From Escallonia rubra (Eukaryota; Streptophyta; Magnoliopsida; Escalloniales; Escalloniaceae), in contig JAVXUO010002858.1 in NCBI GenBank assembly GCA_033065855.1, positions 310,001 through 374,000 of the forward strand: DNA of 64,000 nucleotides, read 5' to 3'. The notes under the pieces are model-generated. The model was not told the origin of the DNA and made no database searches. It saw only the letters and a program-made list of their open reading frames with translations. Below are positions 45,807 through 57,601 of this stretch, one piece after another (position 1 is the stretch's first letter; each line of letters opens with the position of its first letter). The translations under genes and the position numbers were made by a program.

Positions 45807-46953
45807 GGATTAAATGCACATAAAACCCCATACTTTGGGGCCTTTTACACGGAATACCCTAAGGTTTAATTTTTGGTTCTCACCACCCCATACTTTCAGT
45901 AATGTGTTCCACGCACCATTTTAACGGTCAAAGTCACCTTTGACCAAACGTCGGTTAGTTTTTGAGGGATAAAATAGTCCATTTGTTATTGTCCCCTCTA
46001 AAACCAAAACCAAAACCAAAACCTAAAAAAAAACCTAAAACTGAACCAAGAACCCCCACCACCATCACCAAACCATGATGCCTCCACCATGTGCACTGGC
46101 GTCACCACCACACCACCGCACCACCACACCAATCTCATCACCGATGACCACCACACCACTTCCTATCTCAATTTTCATCGCCATCGCAGCGCAGTTACCG
46201 GCCCAGCCCATACCGGTTGCCTCCCCCGCAGTCCACACCGACTGCCACACCCCAGCAGCCACAACCCTTTACATAGCCGCCACCAACACACCAAATCCCA
46301 TCATCACCGACCTCCACTCCACTCTTTATCTCCCCCCTCCCCCCGATGGTCACCACTACCGTAACCCACATCGATCGCTCACCACGAGAGCCTGCAAAAC
46401 CTTTGAAATCTCAGCTGAAATGGGCGTCGTCTTTTGGTGTTGTTCGCGGATCTGGGCTCCATATCGGGTGCCATCACAGATCTGGACTCCAGTAATTTAG
46501 GGTTCAACAATCAGAAGATGTGTCGTCCGGCTATGTCGTCGCCGGTGGGTGGTGGTTCTTCCATGGCAGTGATTTCAGGCTGCTTCGATTTTTGTAAAAA
46601 AGAGGTATTGTAGATCGCGTCACTGGAAGATGGAGGAGGTGGATGTACTGTTGTCGTGTCGTTGCCGGGAGGTGGAGGGCGTGGAGGAGTCCTCTCATCT
46701 AGCAGATGAAATGAGAGAGAGAGAAAGAGTCTGACATGGAGAGAAAATATTAGGTCAGCAGTGTGTTTATGGAGGAAGTTACATTTATGCCCTTTGGCTT
46801 CTAACAGACATCCCAAAAAAATTGACTAAAAACTGTCAAATGGTGCTATGTGCACCAAAATTGAAAGTTTGGGGCGGTGGGAATCAAAATTCAAACCCTA
46901 GGGTGTTCCATGTAAATGACCCTAAAGTATGGGGTTTCCTGTGCATTTAATCC
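45807..46953. mobile_element. MULE-4: Mutator-like element nested in MULE-3, 1147 bp
   Basis: The inverted ends begin GGATTAAATGCACA and share ACCCCATACTTT and CACCCTA-type blocks over roughly 100 bp. They are flanked by an exact 9-bp duplication taaatcagg (45798-45806 and 46954-46962). The interior is CCACCA-rich simple sequence without a credible gene. Confidence 0.95.
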
Positions 46954-49129
46954 TAAATCAGGTAAGGGATGTGCTATGTGGTGAGTCATATGTAATTGTA
47001 GTGGAAGATGATTGATGGGCTTAGTTTTAAAGGGATGAAATTTGGAGTTCATGATTTTGGTGGTGGCTGCTAGGATGGAGAAGAGAGGGAGGAAAGGAAG
47101 ACGGGGAAGGGAGAAGAGAGAGAAAGGTAAGGGGGAGAGGTTGAGGACTATAAGGCTAGGGCTTGACTGAAATATCCCTAAATTTATAACAGAAATGCTA
47201 ACGGATGGACTAAATTAATGACGATGCAAAGTACATGGACTGATTTAACGAATTTTAAAGTACATGGACCAAAATAAAAAAGCGGGGATAGTTCAGGGGA
47301 CTAAAATGGTATTATCCCATATTTTTTCATTATTTGACTAAAATACCCCCGAGTTTTAACAGAAATGCTAACGGAGGGACTAAATTGATGACAGCACAAA
47401 GTACAGGGACTGATTTAACGAATTTTAAAGTTCAGGGACCAAAATAACAAAACGAGGATAGTTCAGGGGAGTAAAATTGTATTATCCCTACTTTTAATGA
47501 TACACAACACTTGTTCGATAGCTAAGGCAATAGATCCTAGAGTCTCTAATCGTGGTATTGTTCTTGTAATCATTTTTTGGGGCAATAAAGGCTATTGTTT
47601 GAGTTAGCCTCTCCCCTTGAGCAAAGCTGCAAATCCAATAGGGTGTGCATGTGGTGTAGTACATCTCACTCTGCCCAATCAGATACGACGGAGGAACCAA
47701 CGAAAGAATAAATCCCAAGCTTTTTTAAACACTTAAATGTCTATCTTATGTTCGTTTTTTTTTTTGTGTCTGTTCTGAAGAGTCTTTAGCGGCTCTTATA
47801 AAACTTGATAAGACTTTGTGGATGCTTTTTTGTATATATATATTTTTTTTTGTGTATTATCGAAAAGTGCACTTAGTTTTAGTACCTATTTTTTTTTCCT
47901 TCTCCAATTTTAAAAATCAGTTTTTAAATTGAAGAAGGAAAAACTTATTTTTTTTAGACCACCACCACCACCCTACCACCACCCTCCCACCGCCGGCAGC
48001 CACCTCAGGCGACCACCGGCTGCTGGCAGCCACCTCCGGCTACAACCGCTGGCAGCCACTAGCCACCGCCGGCCACCGCTACGTCCCACCACCGCCACCA
48101 CAAAAAAAAAAAACTCAAAATAAAACTGGGTTATCAAACACCCACTTGTTTTTATAAATAAAAAAATTTTAACTGCTCTTTAATTTTTTTTTTAAACTGA
48201 AAACCAAAAAAAATATTGTCAAACGAAGCCTTAAATGCCTAAAAACCAGTTTTCGATTTTGAGGCAAGGTTTAGATTGTTGACTAAGTAAGTAAAGTTTT
48301 AAGTTAAAGGATCCATTTTATTAGGAGATTAATTTGTGATTCAAAACTTTTTGAATATTAGATTCAAAGAAGCAAGTCAGTAAAGCTTCTACGTTAATTG
48401 GTAGGCGTTTATGATTTCTGACCAAAGCTTATGCCACAAACCATAATGCAAAAAGAATGGTCAAAATCAATTGTCCTATCAGTAAGAAGATAAATTTGGC
48501 CTTACCTAATGAGTTTGCTTGTTGTCTTAGAAGTTTCATTTCTCTGCACAATCTTGTTTGTTTTGTCTTAGTAGTTGCAAGTTTCAAACACTACTAATTT
48601 TGATCATGTGCGTTGCATACGAGAGTAACTAGGGCTGAGCACGGTTCGGTCGGTTCGGATTGGAGGTTGGATACCAAACCGAACCGACCAACATCGGTTT
48701 GGGAAAAAATAAACCGAACCGTAGTTGAACGGTTCGATTTGAACGGATTAGATGGATCGAATGGTTCGGTTTAAACGGATAAAATCGGTTTGGGCTAGAT
48801 TCCATTCTAGGCCCAAAATAACTAAAAATTTGTAACAAAACTCAAGTAATTCAGCAGATCTTAGCTCATAAGACTATAATTCTAATTAGATTACATAACA
48901 TCCAAAGAAAATAACTCATTACACACAAATCATTACATAGCATTTATTAAAATTCTAATGAAAATTACATAACATTCAAAAGAAAATAACTCCTTACATA
49001 GCATCTGTTAAGCTTTAAATCAAATTACACACAACAAATATATCCATCAGATTAACTTAAAGAAGAAAGAAGTCATCTTTAGTCTTTAAACCAAACAAAC
49101 ATCTTCAAAACCTTCATTGCCAATCAACC

Positions 49130-49887
49130 TTCAACCAGCATATAATCTATATTTCTGAAAAAATGCAATGAAAGAAAAATCAGTCACGCAAAGGGCGAAA
49201 ACACAATGGAAAAGGTACAAATCGATGATAAAGGATGCCAAAGATATGGCAGAAGATTTGGTCGTGGAACATTTTGGTAGTCCTCAAGAGAATGTTATGT
49301 TGGGTACCTTATCAAATCTATTAAGAGGACACTTCCACTGTTCCTTGTCAAAGTGAAAATATGCTAAGCATGGAGGAACTTCTAAATCTATGTTTCAAGC
49401 ATTGCAAACCAACGTTATACCTACTGCTACCAAGCTACCAAGCTACGAGTTTTTAAATTCCTGGGAACTGTTGTCCATATACCTACCGCTATTAACATTT
49501 TCTCAGCCACAGTCGCAGTCAACATCCAATGAGCAATTCATACAACATTTGCTTAAAATTCTGTTACATTGATAGAGCACACAGCTTTTGCTGCGCTATC
49601 AAGGACTTTCTGTTGTATAAAACTATGGCTTGATCCAAAAGATTGCAAACCAACGTTACACCTGTATTTTCAGTTCCTTCTAAAATGATTTATTTTCCAA
49701 TGATGCTGTTAGAAAGGGCATTTAAAGGGCATTCTATTTATATCTTTCTGACTTCTGCATACATTATTTTAGCTGATCCATGGTTACGAGCTAGAACAAA
49801 GCAGGGAAGCAAGTGAAAGGGAATGAGAAGTTCAACCAGCATATAATCTATATTTCTGAAAAAATGCAATGAAAGAAAAATCAGTCA
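49130..49887 (+). repeat. 57-bp direct repeats inside hAT-1
   Basis: A 57-bp segment starting ttcaaccagcatataatc occurs at 49130-49186 and again at 49831-49887 with no difference seen. The 644 bp between them are not repeated. This could mark an internal insertion or a gap-repair event. Confidence 0.85.
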
Positions 49888-50340
49888 TTAACATTTCTTT
49901 TGGTGACTAAAGTGTGATATAAACAACCAAAGGATTATATACAAATGGCCAAATGATTACATACAAACTGACATTATAGGTAAAGAATAGAATCTGCCAA
50001 AGGATTACATAGATTGACATTATTTAGGATATGGAATGAGCTTCCAATAAACGAACTTAATCTCCAGCCGTGTAAATTGCATCCATCGCTAGTCATGTTA
50101 TAGCCCACAAAACTATCATTTTGAATCCAACGCTAGTCACTGTGGATAATAGATAAACATAAACCTTAGCATTAAAAACACACACACACACACACACAGA
50201 GGGAGGGAGTGTGTTCTATCAATAAATACTGCACTAGATTTCAATAACCAAAACAAATGGTACAAAGCTATGTGATGCTAACCGGAGGAATCTAGAAAAG
50301 GGGAGACATTACCTTGGAGGCTAGAGGAAATAGGAGGCAA

Positions 50341-50680
50341 CGGCAGGAGGAGATACAGATGCGCAGCTGTGGGAGGTTGAGATGGCGACTGGAGAAGGCG
50401 ACGGCTGAAGAGACGACGCTGAAGAAGGCGCTGCCGTGGTGGAGACGCTGCCTTGGTGGAGGAGCTGCCGTGGTGGCTATGTTGCCTTGAGAGTTGAGAG
50501 TTGACGGCAGGAGGAGACACAGATGCGCAGCTGTGGGAGGTTGAGCCATTGAGATGGCGATTGGAGAAGGCGGCGGCTGAAGAGACGACGCTGAAGAAGG
50601 CGCTGCCGTGGTGGAGACGTTGCCTTGGTGGAGGCGCTGCCGTGGTGGAGGTGCTGCCTTGAGAGTTGAGGGCTGAGCTG
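50341..50680. repeat. 163-bp GC-rich tandem duplication inside hAT-1
   Basis: The block starting cggcaggaggaga at 50341 repeats at 50504 with a few substitutions and small indels. It contains gctgccgtggtgg motifs and runs of gaagaaggcg. Its open frames are judged low-complexity rather than genes. Confidence 0.8.
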
Positions 50681-53059
50681 AGGCGTGGAGTGTGAGGTTG
50701 TGGTCCTTGGGGAGCAAATCTGGGAGTGGGGCAGTGGGCGGCGATTGAAGAAAAGATGAATTAGGATTTAGGGTTAGTGACTTAGTGGGTTACTGATATT
50801 TTATATGAAGGGTTAAGTTTAACTACCTAATTCAGTTAAAACTAACTGGGGTTAGTCTAAAAAAAATTATATATTATACTGTATACGGTCGGTTCGATTT
50901 AGATCGGTTTCAAAAAAATCAAACCGAACCGGACATGCGGTTTGTGAAAAAAAAAAAATCAAACCAATTGTTTATGCGATCGGTTTGAAATTTGTCGGAT
51001 TGGTTGGTTCGGTTTTTACGGTTGGATTAGTTTTTACGGTTTAAATGCTCACCCCTAAGAGTAACAATATCAAAGTATTTATTGAGAGATCTCTTACGTG
51101 TATGCTTAATAACAATAACAAAATTTCTAGTGACAAAAAAATAATTAAAAATTTATTTCTACCTTTCTATATTAGTTCTCCTACAAATTTCTGTCGTTAG
51201 AAATGAACTTGCGTAGTAATTGTTAGCTTTTAGTAAGAAATGAAGATGAAAAATAGTATATGAAGTTGTAGAAATAGTCCCTCTTAACATAGTGATAATA
51301 CTAACAATATTAACCTGTGTGTTGAGATTTCTATTACTCAAGGTCATCAAGAAAAGAGTAAATATACATGATGAATAATTGAAAATAAAATAGGAGTGTA
51401 AACTTTATATGTAAACTTGTAATGAAATAAAGAAACGAGATTATGGTAGTTAGAGATAAAAACTGATGGAGAATATGGAGTTTTTCTGAATAATAAAAAA
51501 ATTAAGATGAAAAGAAAAATATAGACAATCACTTTAACAACATTTAAAAAATAATGGAATTGCAAAGATATAAATAAAATTTTTGAGTGAGACATGTTGA
51601 CATAGAAGAGAGAGAAACGTAAAATCTATACAATTAGTTGAATTTTAGATGACAAAAAAGAAATCAAATCAAATTGAATAAGAAAGGAGGAGAGATAAAA
51701 AAAAGGAAACCAAATTATTATTACAAAGGTAAGCAAATTCAACATGTTCGAAAAAGTTAAACTAAGAAAGGTCCATACAAGCGATCACGTGACAACATAC
51801 CTTCAGTTTTGACGTTTCATAAATATAGAATTAGATTTCCACAAGTACATAATTACACACCCAAGTTAATTCTGAGTAGGCCTTTGCACTCGTCATTCTC
51901 CCATCTTCCCAAGGACCTCATCTATTTATTACTTGATATTTTCTAATAAAAAAACTATTCGTTCTCCTATTCGACAAATATTACGTCATATTAACTTATC
52001 AACTCATCCGCCTACGTCGTACTTAGCATACTAAATTTGGACAAGACAGAGCACACTCCGGGCAAAATATGATCTCCTTCATGTCGTATGAAGGATGGAC
52101 ATAATTTGAAGAGTCAAACAGATTGAAGGGTTTCAATTTCTTAGACTAAAAGAAACATGAAGATGGCATCCAGAAAAACGAAAGCCTTGTTTTCCCAAGT
52201 TCAAAAATGTGCTTCACAATGTTCATAGACCAATATAATAAAACTTCACATTTTATTCGCGTCCTGATTTACTTGAACTCGTATATATGACAAATCACGA
52301 ACAAGGAGGATGGGTATGCTTTAACAAAAATCAAAAAAGCAAAAAAAGGAAGATGTTTGTCTGCTTTGGGTCTGAAGATCGTCCAGAGACCATTGATGTT
52401 TCACCGGCTTGGACCCCCCCACGTACTCTTTTAAGTGAAGAATGCCTTTATTGCTTGTAAAGATACTTAGGAGACACTCTAATGCGGGGAGTTCCTTTGC
52501 CGAGCAAATTAATTTTCCCTGTGACTTGATTTATTTCTTTGCAAGCCAACAGACGAAGTCAAGAATTGGGGCAGCGTTTGACAGATGAAAACGAAGTTAT
52601 GCACAAGTTGAATGATGTGTCTTAAGGATGAGCGGGTATGGAATGGTCTCAGATCACTAGTTCGGATTATTTATGACCGCTGATTAAGAAAGGATTGATG
52701 TTGCACGGTCCAATATGCCTTGATTCCTAACATTGACATTGATTTTTAGAAGGCGGATGTGACATAAGTAAAAGAAAAAAAAAGGACAAAAGAGTGTTTT
52801 CCAATATTGAATGGTCATAGTTGCCAAACTACACAATTTTCTCTACCAGGGGACTAAGCTAGGTTTGTTGTGTGCACATTCTTTCCTTTTATTTCATCTT
52901 TCATTTGTTTTCTTTTTAATATGAGGAGTCTGAGTGAAAGAATGGCTGTACCTTTGGAAAAATGGTTTGAATACCAGTTATGAAACATGAAAATGCTTAT
53001 TCTTCTATTGGTTTATCCTTAATGATGTACCTTTCAACTTTTTTTTTTTCCCATAAACT

Positions 53060-54630
53060 TTAAAAAAAATTATTAACAAAATAAATTTCTGAAAGTGAAA
53101 GGTGAGCCGTAAATTTGTCCCAGCTATATTTAATCAAGGAAGAACATGTGTACATCTTTTTGACAGCCATACCATATATGAGTACCGAAGGTGTTCACCA
53201 GACACAACACCAGTTCTGATGAATCAAATAGCAACATTTTCATCAATTTACAACAATATATGGAATTGAAGTTGCCTATAGTGGAACAAGTGATATTGCA
53301 TATAGAGAAGTTGTTGATAACGTATTAGTAGTGTTTAACACTGAAGTTATGCAACAAGCATTTGTTTGGTGTGTTGTTTCTCTTGTCTAGTTTGGTTTAA
53401 ATGCTGCCTCACTCGGCTCTTTGTTTGCAGAATTCATTACCTTTTAGCCTCTTCTCCTCGAGATGTGAGTATATTCTACTTAAGGGGAGTCATGTTATTG
53501 CTTGTGTGTGTGGTTGCTCGGGTATTTCAAGATTTTGGGTGATAGTTTCACAGCCCCATATAGGTCCACTGAGATAATCTGTATATATTTCAAAATTGTC
53601 TTAAAGAAAATATTGAAGTTATATTAAGAGCTCATTGTACAACCTGACAAAAACTACTCCCCCAAAAATCAGGAATAGTTGTAAGTGTTTTATGTATTGT
53701 CAGGTTAATTAGTTTATCACATAAAGCAGGCTTGAAATAATTTTATAAATACATGCTCTATTTTAACTGTTTGCATTGTTGTTATGAGCGATAATAGGAC
53801 TTTATGGGGGCACTAGATGGAACTCACATCCGTGCAAAGGTTTCCCAAGATATCCAAGGGAGGTTTTCTCGCAGTCGAAGGGGGGAACAACAAATAATGT
53901 CCTATGTACAATCAACTCAAATTTGAAGCTAACTTATATATTCGCGAAATAGGAAAGAAGTTCGCATGACTCTCTATAGACACCTCATTTTTGTAGGCAT
54001 TTTTAATTAATCAAATAATGGACTTATACTAATTATAAATGCATTATTGAGTGCAGGCTTAACGATGTATTTCAATTATTTAATCCAGTCTAGTTTTATT
54101 TAATTGACTTGGCCGAGTTTAATTGTTCAGTCCAGTCCAGTGCATTGTCAAGTCCATGGTCTAGATTATCTTGATTGATGTATTTTGTCTGGATGATTTT
54201 GGAAAAATAATCCATAATTTATCCTTGATGTAGAGATCAAATCAATATATTTTATGCTTAAGAAATGACTTATCCCGAATCTGGTACATCTTATTTGTGA
54301 TTCCAGAGATAATTACCGAAATTAGGATCAGATAATATCCAAAATTTGGAAAAAAAAAAAATTTAATTAATGGGGTGAATTGGCTGGTTTTTGACTAATC
54401 TGACTTTTGTCAATCTGCTATTTTATCACTTATTCTGACTTATTTCCAGTCATGAAGATTGACAATCTTATCAGATTCTGCGACCCTGAGCACTATAAAA
54501 AAGGCGACATGGCCTCCATGTGACTCCTACCAAGGCCCAAGCTAAAATTCAAAACTGGTCTGAATTTAGTTGGATGGGCACGGCACGTCTAACTCCCATA
54601 CAAGCCTATAAGCTTAGTGTGGGTTCTTCC
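53060..54630. other. Copy-3-specific DNA holding a PIF relic
   Basis: This stretch is absent from copies 1 and 2. Apart from the transposase fragment at 53798-53890, no gene is recognised. A segment near 54490 (actataaaaaaggcg) resembles a promoter core, and the 54020-54520 stretch could be remnant repeat DNA, but I cannot assign it. Confidence 0.45.
53798..53890 (+). pseudogene. PIF/Harbinger transposase fragment (start of exon 2)
   Basis: After an acceptor-like ataatag the frame reads DFMGALDGTHIRAKVSQD then GRFSRSRRG. This is the beginning of the PIF transposase core with the first catalytic Asp. The exon starts at the same residue as in PIF-A and PIF-B. Sequence beyond about 53890 is no longer recognisable. 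Confidence 0.7.
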
Positions 54631-55322
54631 AACTGTGGAGTGTGCCCTTTTTTTCTCATTAGACTTTATGAAGGTAGTAGTGTGTGTAGAATTTGGAAGT
54701 GTAATACTCTTAACTTGCTAGGAAATGCTTAAGCTGCAAGTGAGACAAGTATTCATGTTTAAATTAGTGGATGTGTTGGTATATTGTGGCTAAATATTGT
54801 GATCAATTCTCCAAGTCCAGCTGTTGGTTAACTCTGTTGATTAAGTACTGTGAGGAGGGCTAGTGAGAGAAGAGGTGCTAGGGGAGTGCACTTAGCTGCT
54901 TACTTTTAATGATACACAACTCTTGTTCGATAGCTGAGGCAATTGATCCTAGAGTCTCTAATCGTGGTCTTGTTCTTGTAATCATTTTTTGGGGCAATAA
55001 AGGCTATTGTTTGAGTTAGCCTCTCCCCTTGAGCAAATCTGCAAATCCCAGAGGGTGTGCATGTGGTGTAGTACATCTCACTCCGCCCTATCAGATACGT
55101 ATGGACGAATCAACGGAAGAATAAATCCCAAGCTTTTTGTAAACACTTAAATGTCTATCTTATATTCGCTTTTTTTTATGTTGTGAAGAGTCTTTAGCGG
55201 CTCTTATGAAACTTGATAAGACTTTGTGGATGCTTTTTAGTATATATATATTTTTGTGTATCAATTTACTAATAAAAAAATTTAGTGACCTCCATATATA
55301 TTTTTAGCGCCCTGGAGTGAAA

Positions 55323-55338
55323 TCCTGGTTCCGTCACT
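55323..55338 (-). repeat. Isolated hAT-like terminus
   Basis: On the minus strand this reads cagtgacggaaccagg, like the ends of hAT-2 and the inner ends in PIF-B. It abuts the left edge of the gag fossil. No partner end was identified. Confidence 0.45.
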
Positions 55339-55944
55339 GTTGATGCCTTAAATCTTTCCAAAAAATCGTTTGACTCTTTCTCCTACAAACTGCTTTACCT
55401 AGCCAAATCTGCTAAAGAGATTTCTGGCTCCATCCTAAAAAATTGTGCACGGAACAAATCCTTCACGTCTCTCCATGAAAACACATAATTTGATGGGAAA
55501 TTAGTGAACCAAGAGAAAGCCACCCAAAACAACGGATGCTAAAACCATTTCAATTTTTTTTAAACTCAACCAAGCTCACCACATTGAAAAGTAAACCTAG
55601 CAATGTGTTCAAATTGTTGACTAATTTCCTTCGCCATGAAAGAGGCTAAAAGTTTGTATTTTCATTCCCCTTGGAATTTCCCCCAGATAGACAATAGCAG
55701 GATAAGGCTTTCGATACATTGGTCTATCGATAGGTCTATAACCCTGATCTGCCAATACTTGGTTGAACGCGTCATATGGTTGAACTATCATTCTTTCTCC
55801 TACCATCCCTCTATCACCAAGACAATCCTTCTTGCCTAAATTATTGGTCTCCTTAAGTGCAAGATCTTCAAATCGAGTCACTCATTTTGATCCTCTCTTA
55901 TAAGAAGGAGTATAAGCATTTTCATTTCTTTGATTATTGTAATT

Positions 55945-57259
55945 GGGCAAAACTCAAAACTGTACCCTCAAGTTTACATCCAGTATAACTTTAGTACCCA
56001 AGTTTGAAGGTGCACCAAAGAAGTACCTAACTTTGAAATAACGTACCAAATCAGTACCTCGGCTGACGGACAACGGATGCCGTTAGAAAGTCAGAAGGGT
56101 AGGACTGTCATTATGAAAAAAGGACATAAACCATGTCCCTATGACCACGTGGGCCGCCCTTTCTTACGTTTCCAATGCAAATTAATTCAACTTATTGTTC
56201 TCTCTCTCTCTCTCTCATATGGTGGCCGGCATCAAGTCCTTCGCTGACAGTGGCAGATCCTTTGATCTAAGCTCGCCTCCCACCTTCCCCCACCATCAAG
56301 TCCTTCGTCGGCAGTGGTAGATCCTCCGATCTAAGCTCGCCTCTCTCAAGTGTGAGATCTGACACAATTAACAACTTTCACAGTCGGCATCAAGTCCTTC
56401 ACTGGCACGTTCATAACCCTTGATCTAGTTGACACATTACGATCACTATTGTAGCAATCACCGTTCACGTCCTCTAATCACAACCACAAAAATCCACACC
56501 CAAAACTAGTTGCCCTACAAGCTTTAGATAAAAATTACAAACATTCCAATTAATTCATCAAATTTGAACCTTTGTCGCCACAACACCATCTAACTGCCAC
56601 ACCTTCTGGCACCTCAACGTCAACACCGACGTGTTCTCGGCGACGACAGAGAGCCTCATGGGCACACCATGGCTTGAACCCATATGGAAATAAAAAGGGG
56701 ATCTAGATCAAATCTGAAGTGGAAGTGGGTCTCGTCGGTGGCGGGAGGGGATGTGGTGAATTGTGAGGTTGCACTACTTGGTGGTGCGGAAAGGAGATGG
56801 TGTTGTGGCGGCAGAGACTTGACCAAGGAAAGTTGATGGGTTGCTGCGACGGTGGTGGTGGTGAAAGCCGGTGACAATGGTGGCCGGCGATGGAAGCTGT
56901 TAGTTGTGTCAGTCATGGCTTAGATTTTCTTACTCTAATTATGATGGTTATATATATATATATATATATATATAGGGTGAGGGGGGGAGAGAGAAAGAGA
57001 GAAATAAGTTGAATTAATCAATTTGCATTAGGAACATAAAACAGGGTGGCCCACGTGGCCACGACAACAGAGTTTATGTCATTTTTTTCATAATGACAGT
57101 TCTACCCCTCTGACTTTCTAACGGCATCCGTCGTCCGTCAGTCGAGGTACTGATTTGGTACGTTATTTCAAAGTTAGGTACTTATTTGGCGCACATTCAA
57201 ACTTAGGTACTAAAGTTGTATTTGATGTAAAGTTGAAGGTACAGTTTTGGGATTATCCC
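55945..57259. mobile_element. MULE-5: non-autonomous Mutator-like element, 1315 bp
   Basis: The inverted ends GGGCAAAACTCAAAACTGTA and GGGATAATCCCAAAACTGTA continue in parallel for about 200 bp (CAACTTTAGTACC, GGTACTGATTTGGTAC on matching strands). They are flanked by the exact 9-bp duplication attgtaatt (55936-55944 and 57260-57268). The interior has no transposase, a (TA)n run at about 56950-56974 and CCGGC-rich low-complexity sequence. Confidence 0.95.
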
Positions 57260-57601
57260 ATTGTAATTCTATCCGTTACCATTTTTTGGTAATCAGATTG
57301 TATTCAGCCATGTTGCATGATTCTTTTCATGACCTTTTCTATGAACACCCTTATAAACTTCCATAAGACAAGGAATATGCCATCCGAATGACTTGAACTT
57401 AGGCCACTAAATTGTCTAACAGTAGTTTCAATCCTAATAGGAGAGGCTTTTACATTTGACATGTTATGAGGGTGCACTTAAGGAGCCTTCCCTTTTTGTA
57501 GTTTTGCATCCACTTTGCAATGAATGAAGTCTGCATTTGGATTTCTCCGTACAACTCCCTGAAGCATTTTTAACTTCAACTAATTTTCCATCTCTTCCAC
57601 T

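Larger units (their letters stand above)
45032..47488. mobile_element. MULE-3: Mutator-like element with doubled terminal repeats, 2457 bp
   Basis: The ends begin GGGATAATACTATTTTACTC and, inverted, GGGATAATACAATTTTACTC. Flanks tactttaaa (45023-45031) and tacttttaa (47489-47497) are a 9-bp duplication with one mismatch, and copies 1 and 3 show the empty site. Each end holds two tandem copies of the same roughly 170-bp terminal repeat: 45032-45201 and 45202-45371 on the left, about 47160-47318 and 47319-47488 on the right. MULE-4 is inserted within. There is no transposase. Confidence 0.92.
42125..47880. repeat. Tandem triplication, copy 2 (mosaic)
   Basis: Second direct copy of the 3.3-kb unit, enlarged only by MULE-3 (45032-47488). 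About 190 bp present in copies 1 and 3 (the segment after caaacactac, near 42858) are missing here. Left of about 44340 this copy shares variants with copy 3; right of that it mostly shares variants with copy 1. It has no recognised gene. Confidence 0.88.
48630..51057. mobile_element. hAT-1: non-autonomous hAT element, 2428 bp
   Basis: The ends are TAGGGCTGAGCA and, inverted, TAGGGGTGAGCA, flanked by an exact 8-bp target duplication agagtaac (48622-48629 and 51058-51065). Copy 1 has the uninterrupted sequence (gcgagagtaacaatatc near 36845). Subterminal zones carry many copies of ggttcgg and aaccgaacc, likely transposase-binding sites. No transposase gene is seen. Open frames inside (for example 49168-49356) match nothing I know. 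Confidence 0.95.
47880..55260. repeat. Tandem triplication, copy 3
   Basis: Third direct copy, enlarged by hAT-1 (48630-51057). It carries about 1.6 kb (53060-54630) that copies 1 and 2 lack. Similarity to the other copies ends near 55260 (tgtgtatcaattt). The right part (54635-55260) is more diverged from copies 1 and 2 than the rest of the unit. Confidence 0.87.

Noticed and set aside
46075-46500. 141-codon plus-strand frame rich in Pro, Thr and His
   Set aside because: It is CCACCA-type low-complexity sequence inside MULE-4, with two overlapping frames of the same kind.
45202-47318. Inner repeat pair of MULE-3 as a separate nested transposon
   Set aside because: The sequences outside it (aaaaaatat on the left, atatttttt on the right) mirror each other instead of repeating directly, as expected for continuing inverted terminal repeats and not for a target duplication.
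49168-49356. 62-codon frame inside hAT-1 as a gene
   Set aside because: It begins within the 57-bp repeat and has no recognised relative; at best it is a captured fragment.
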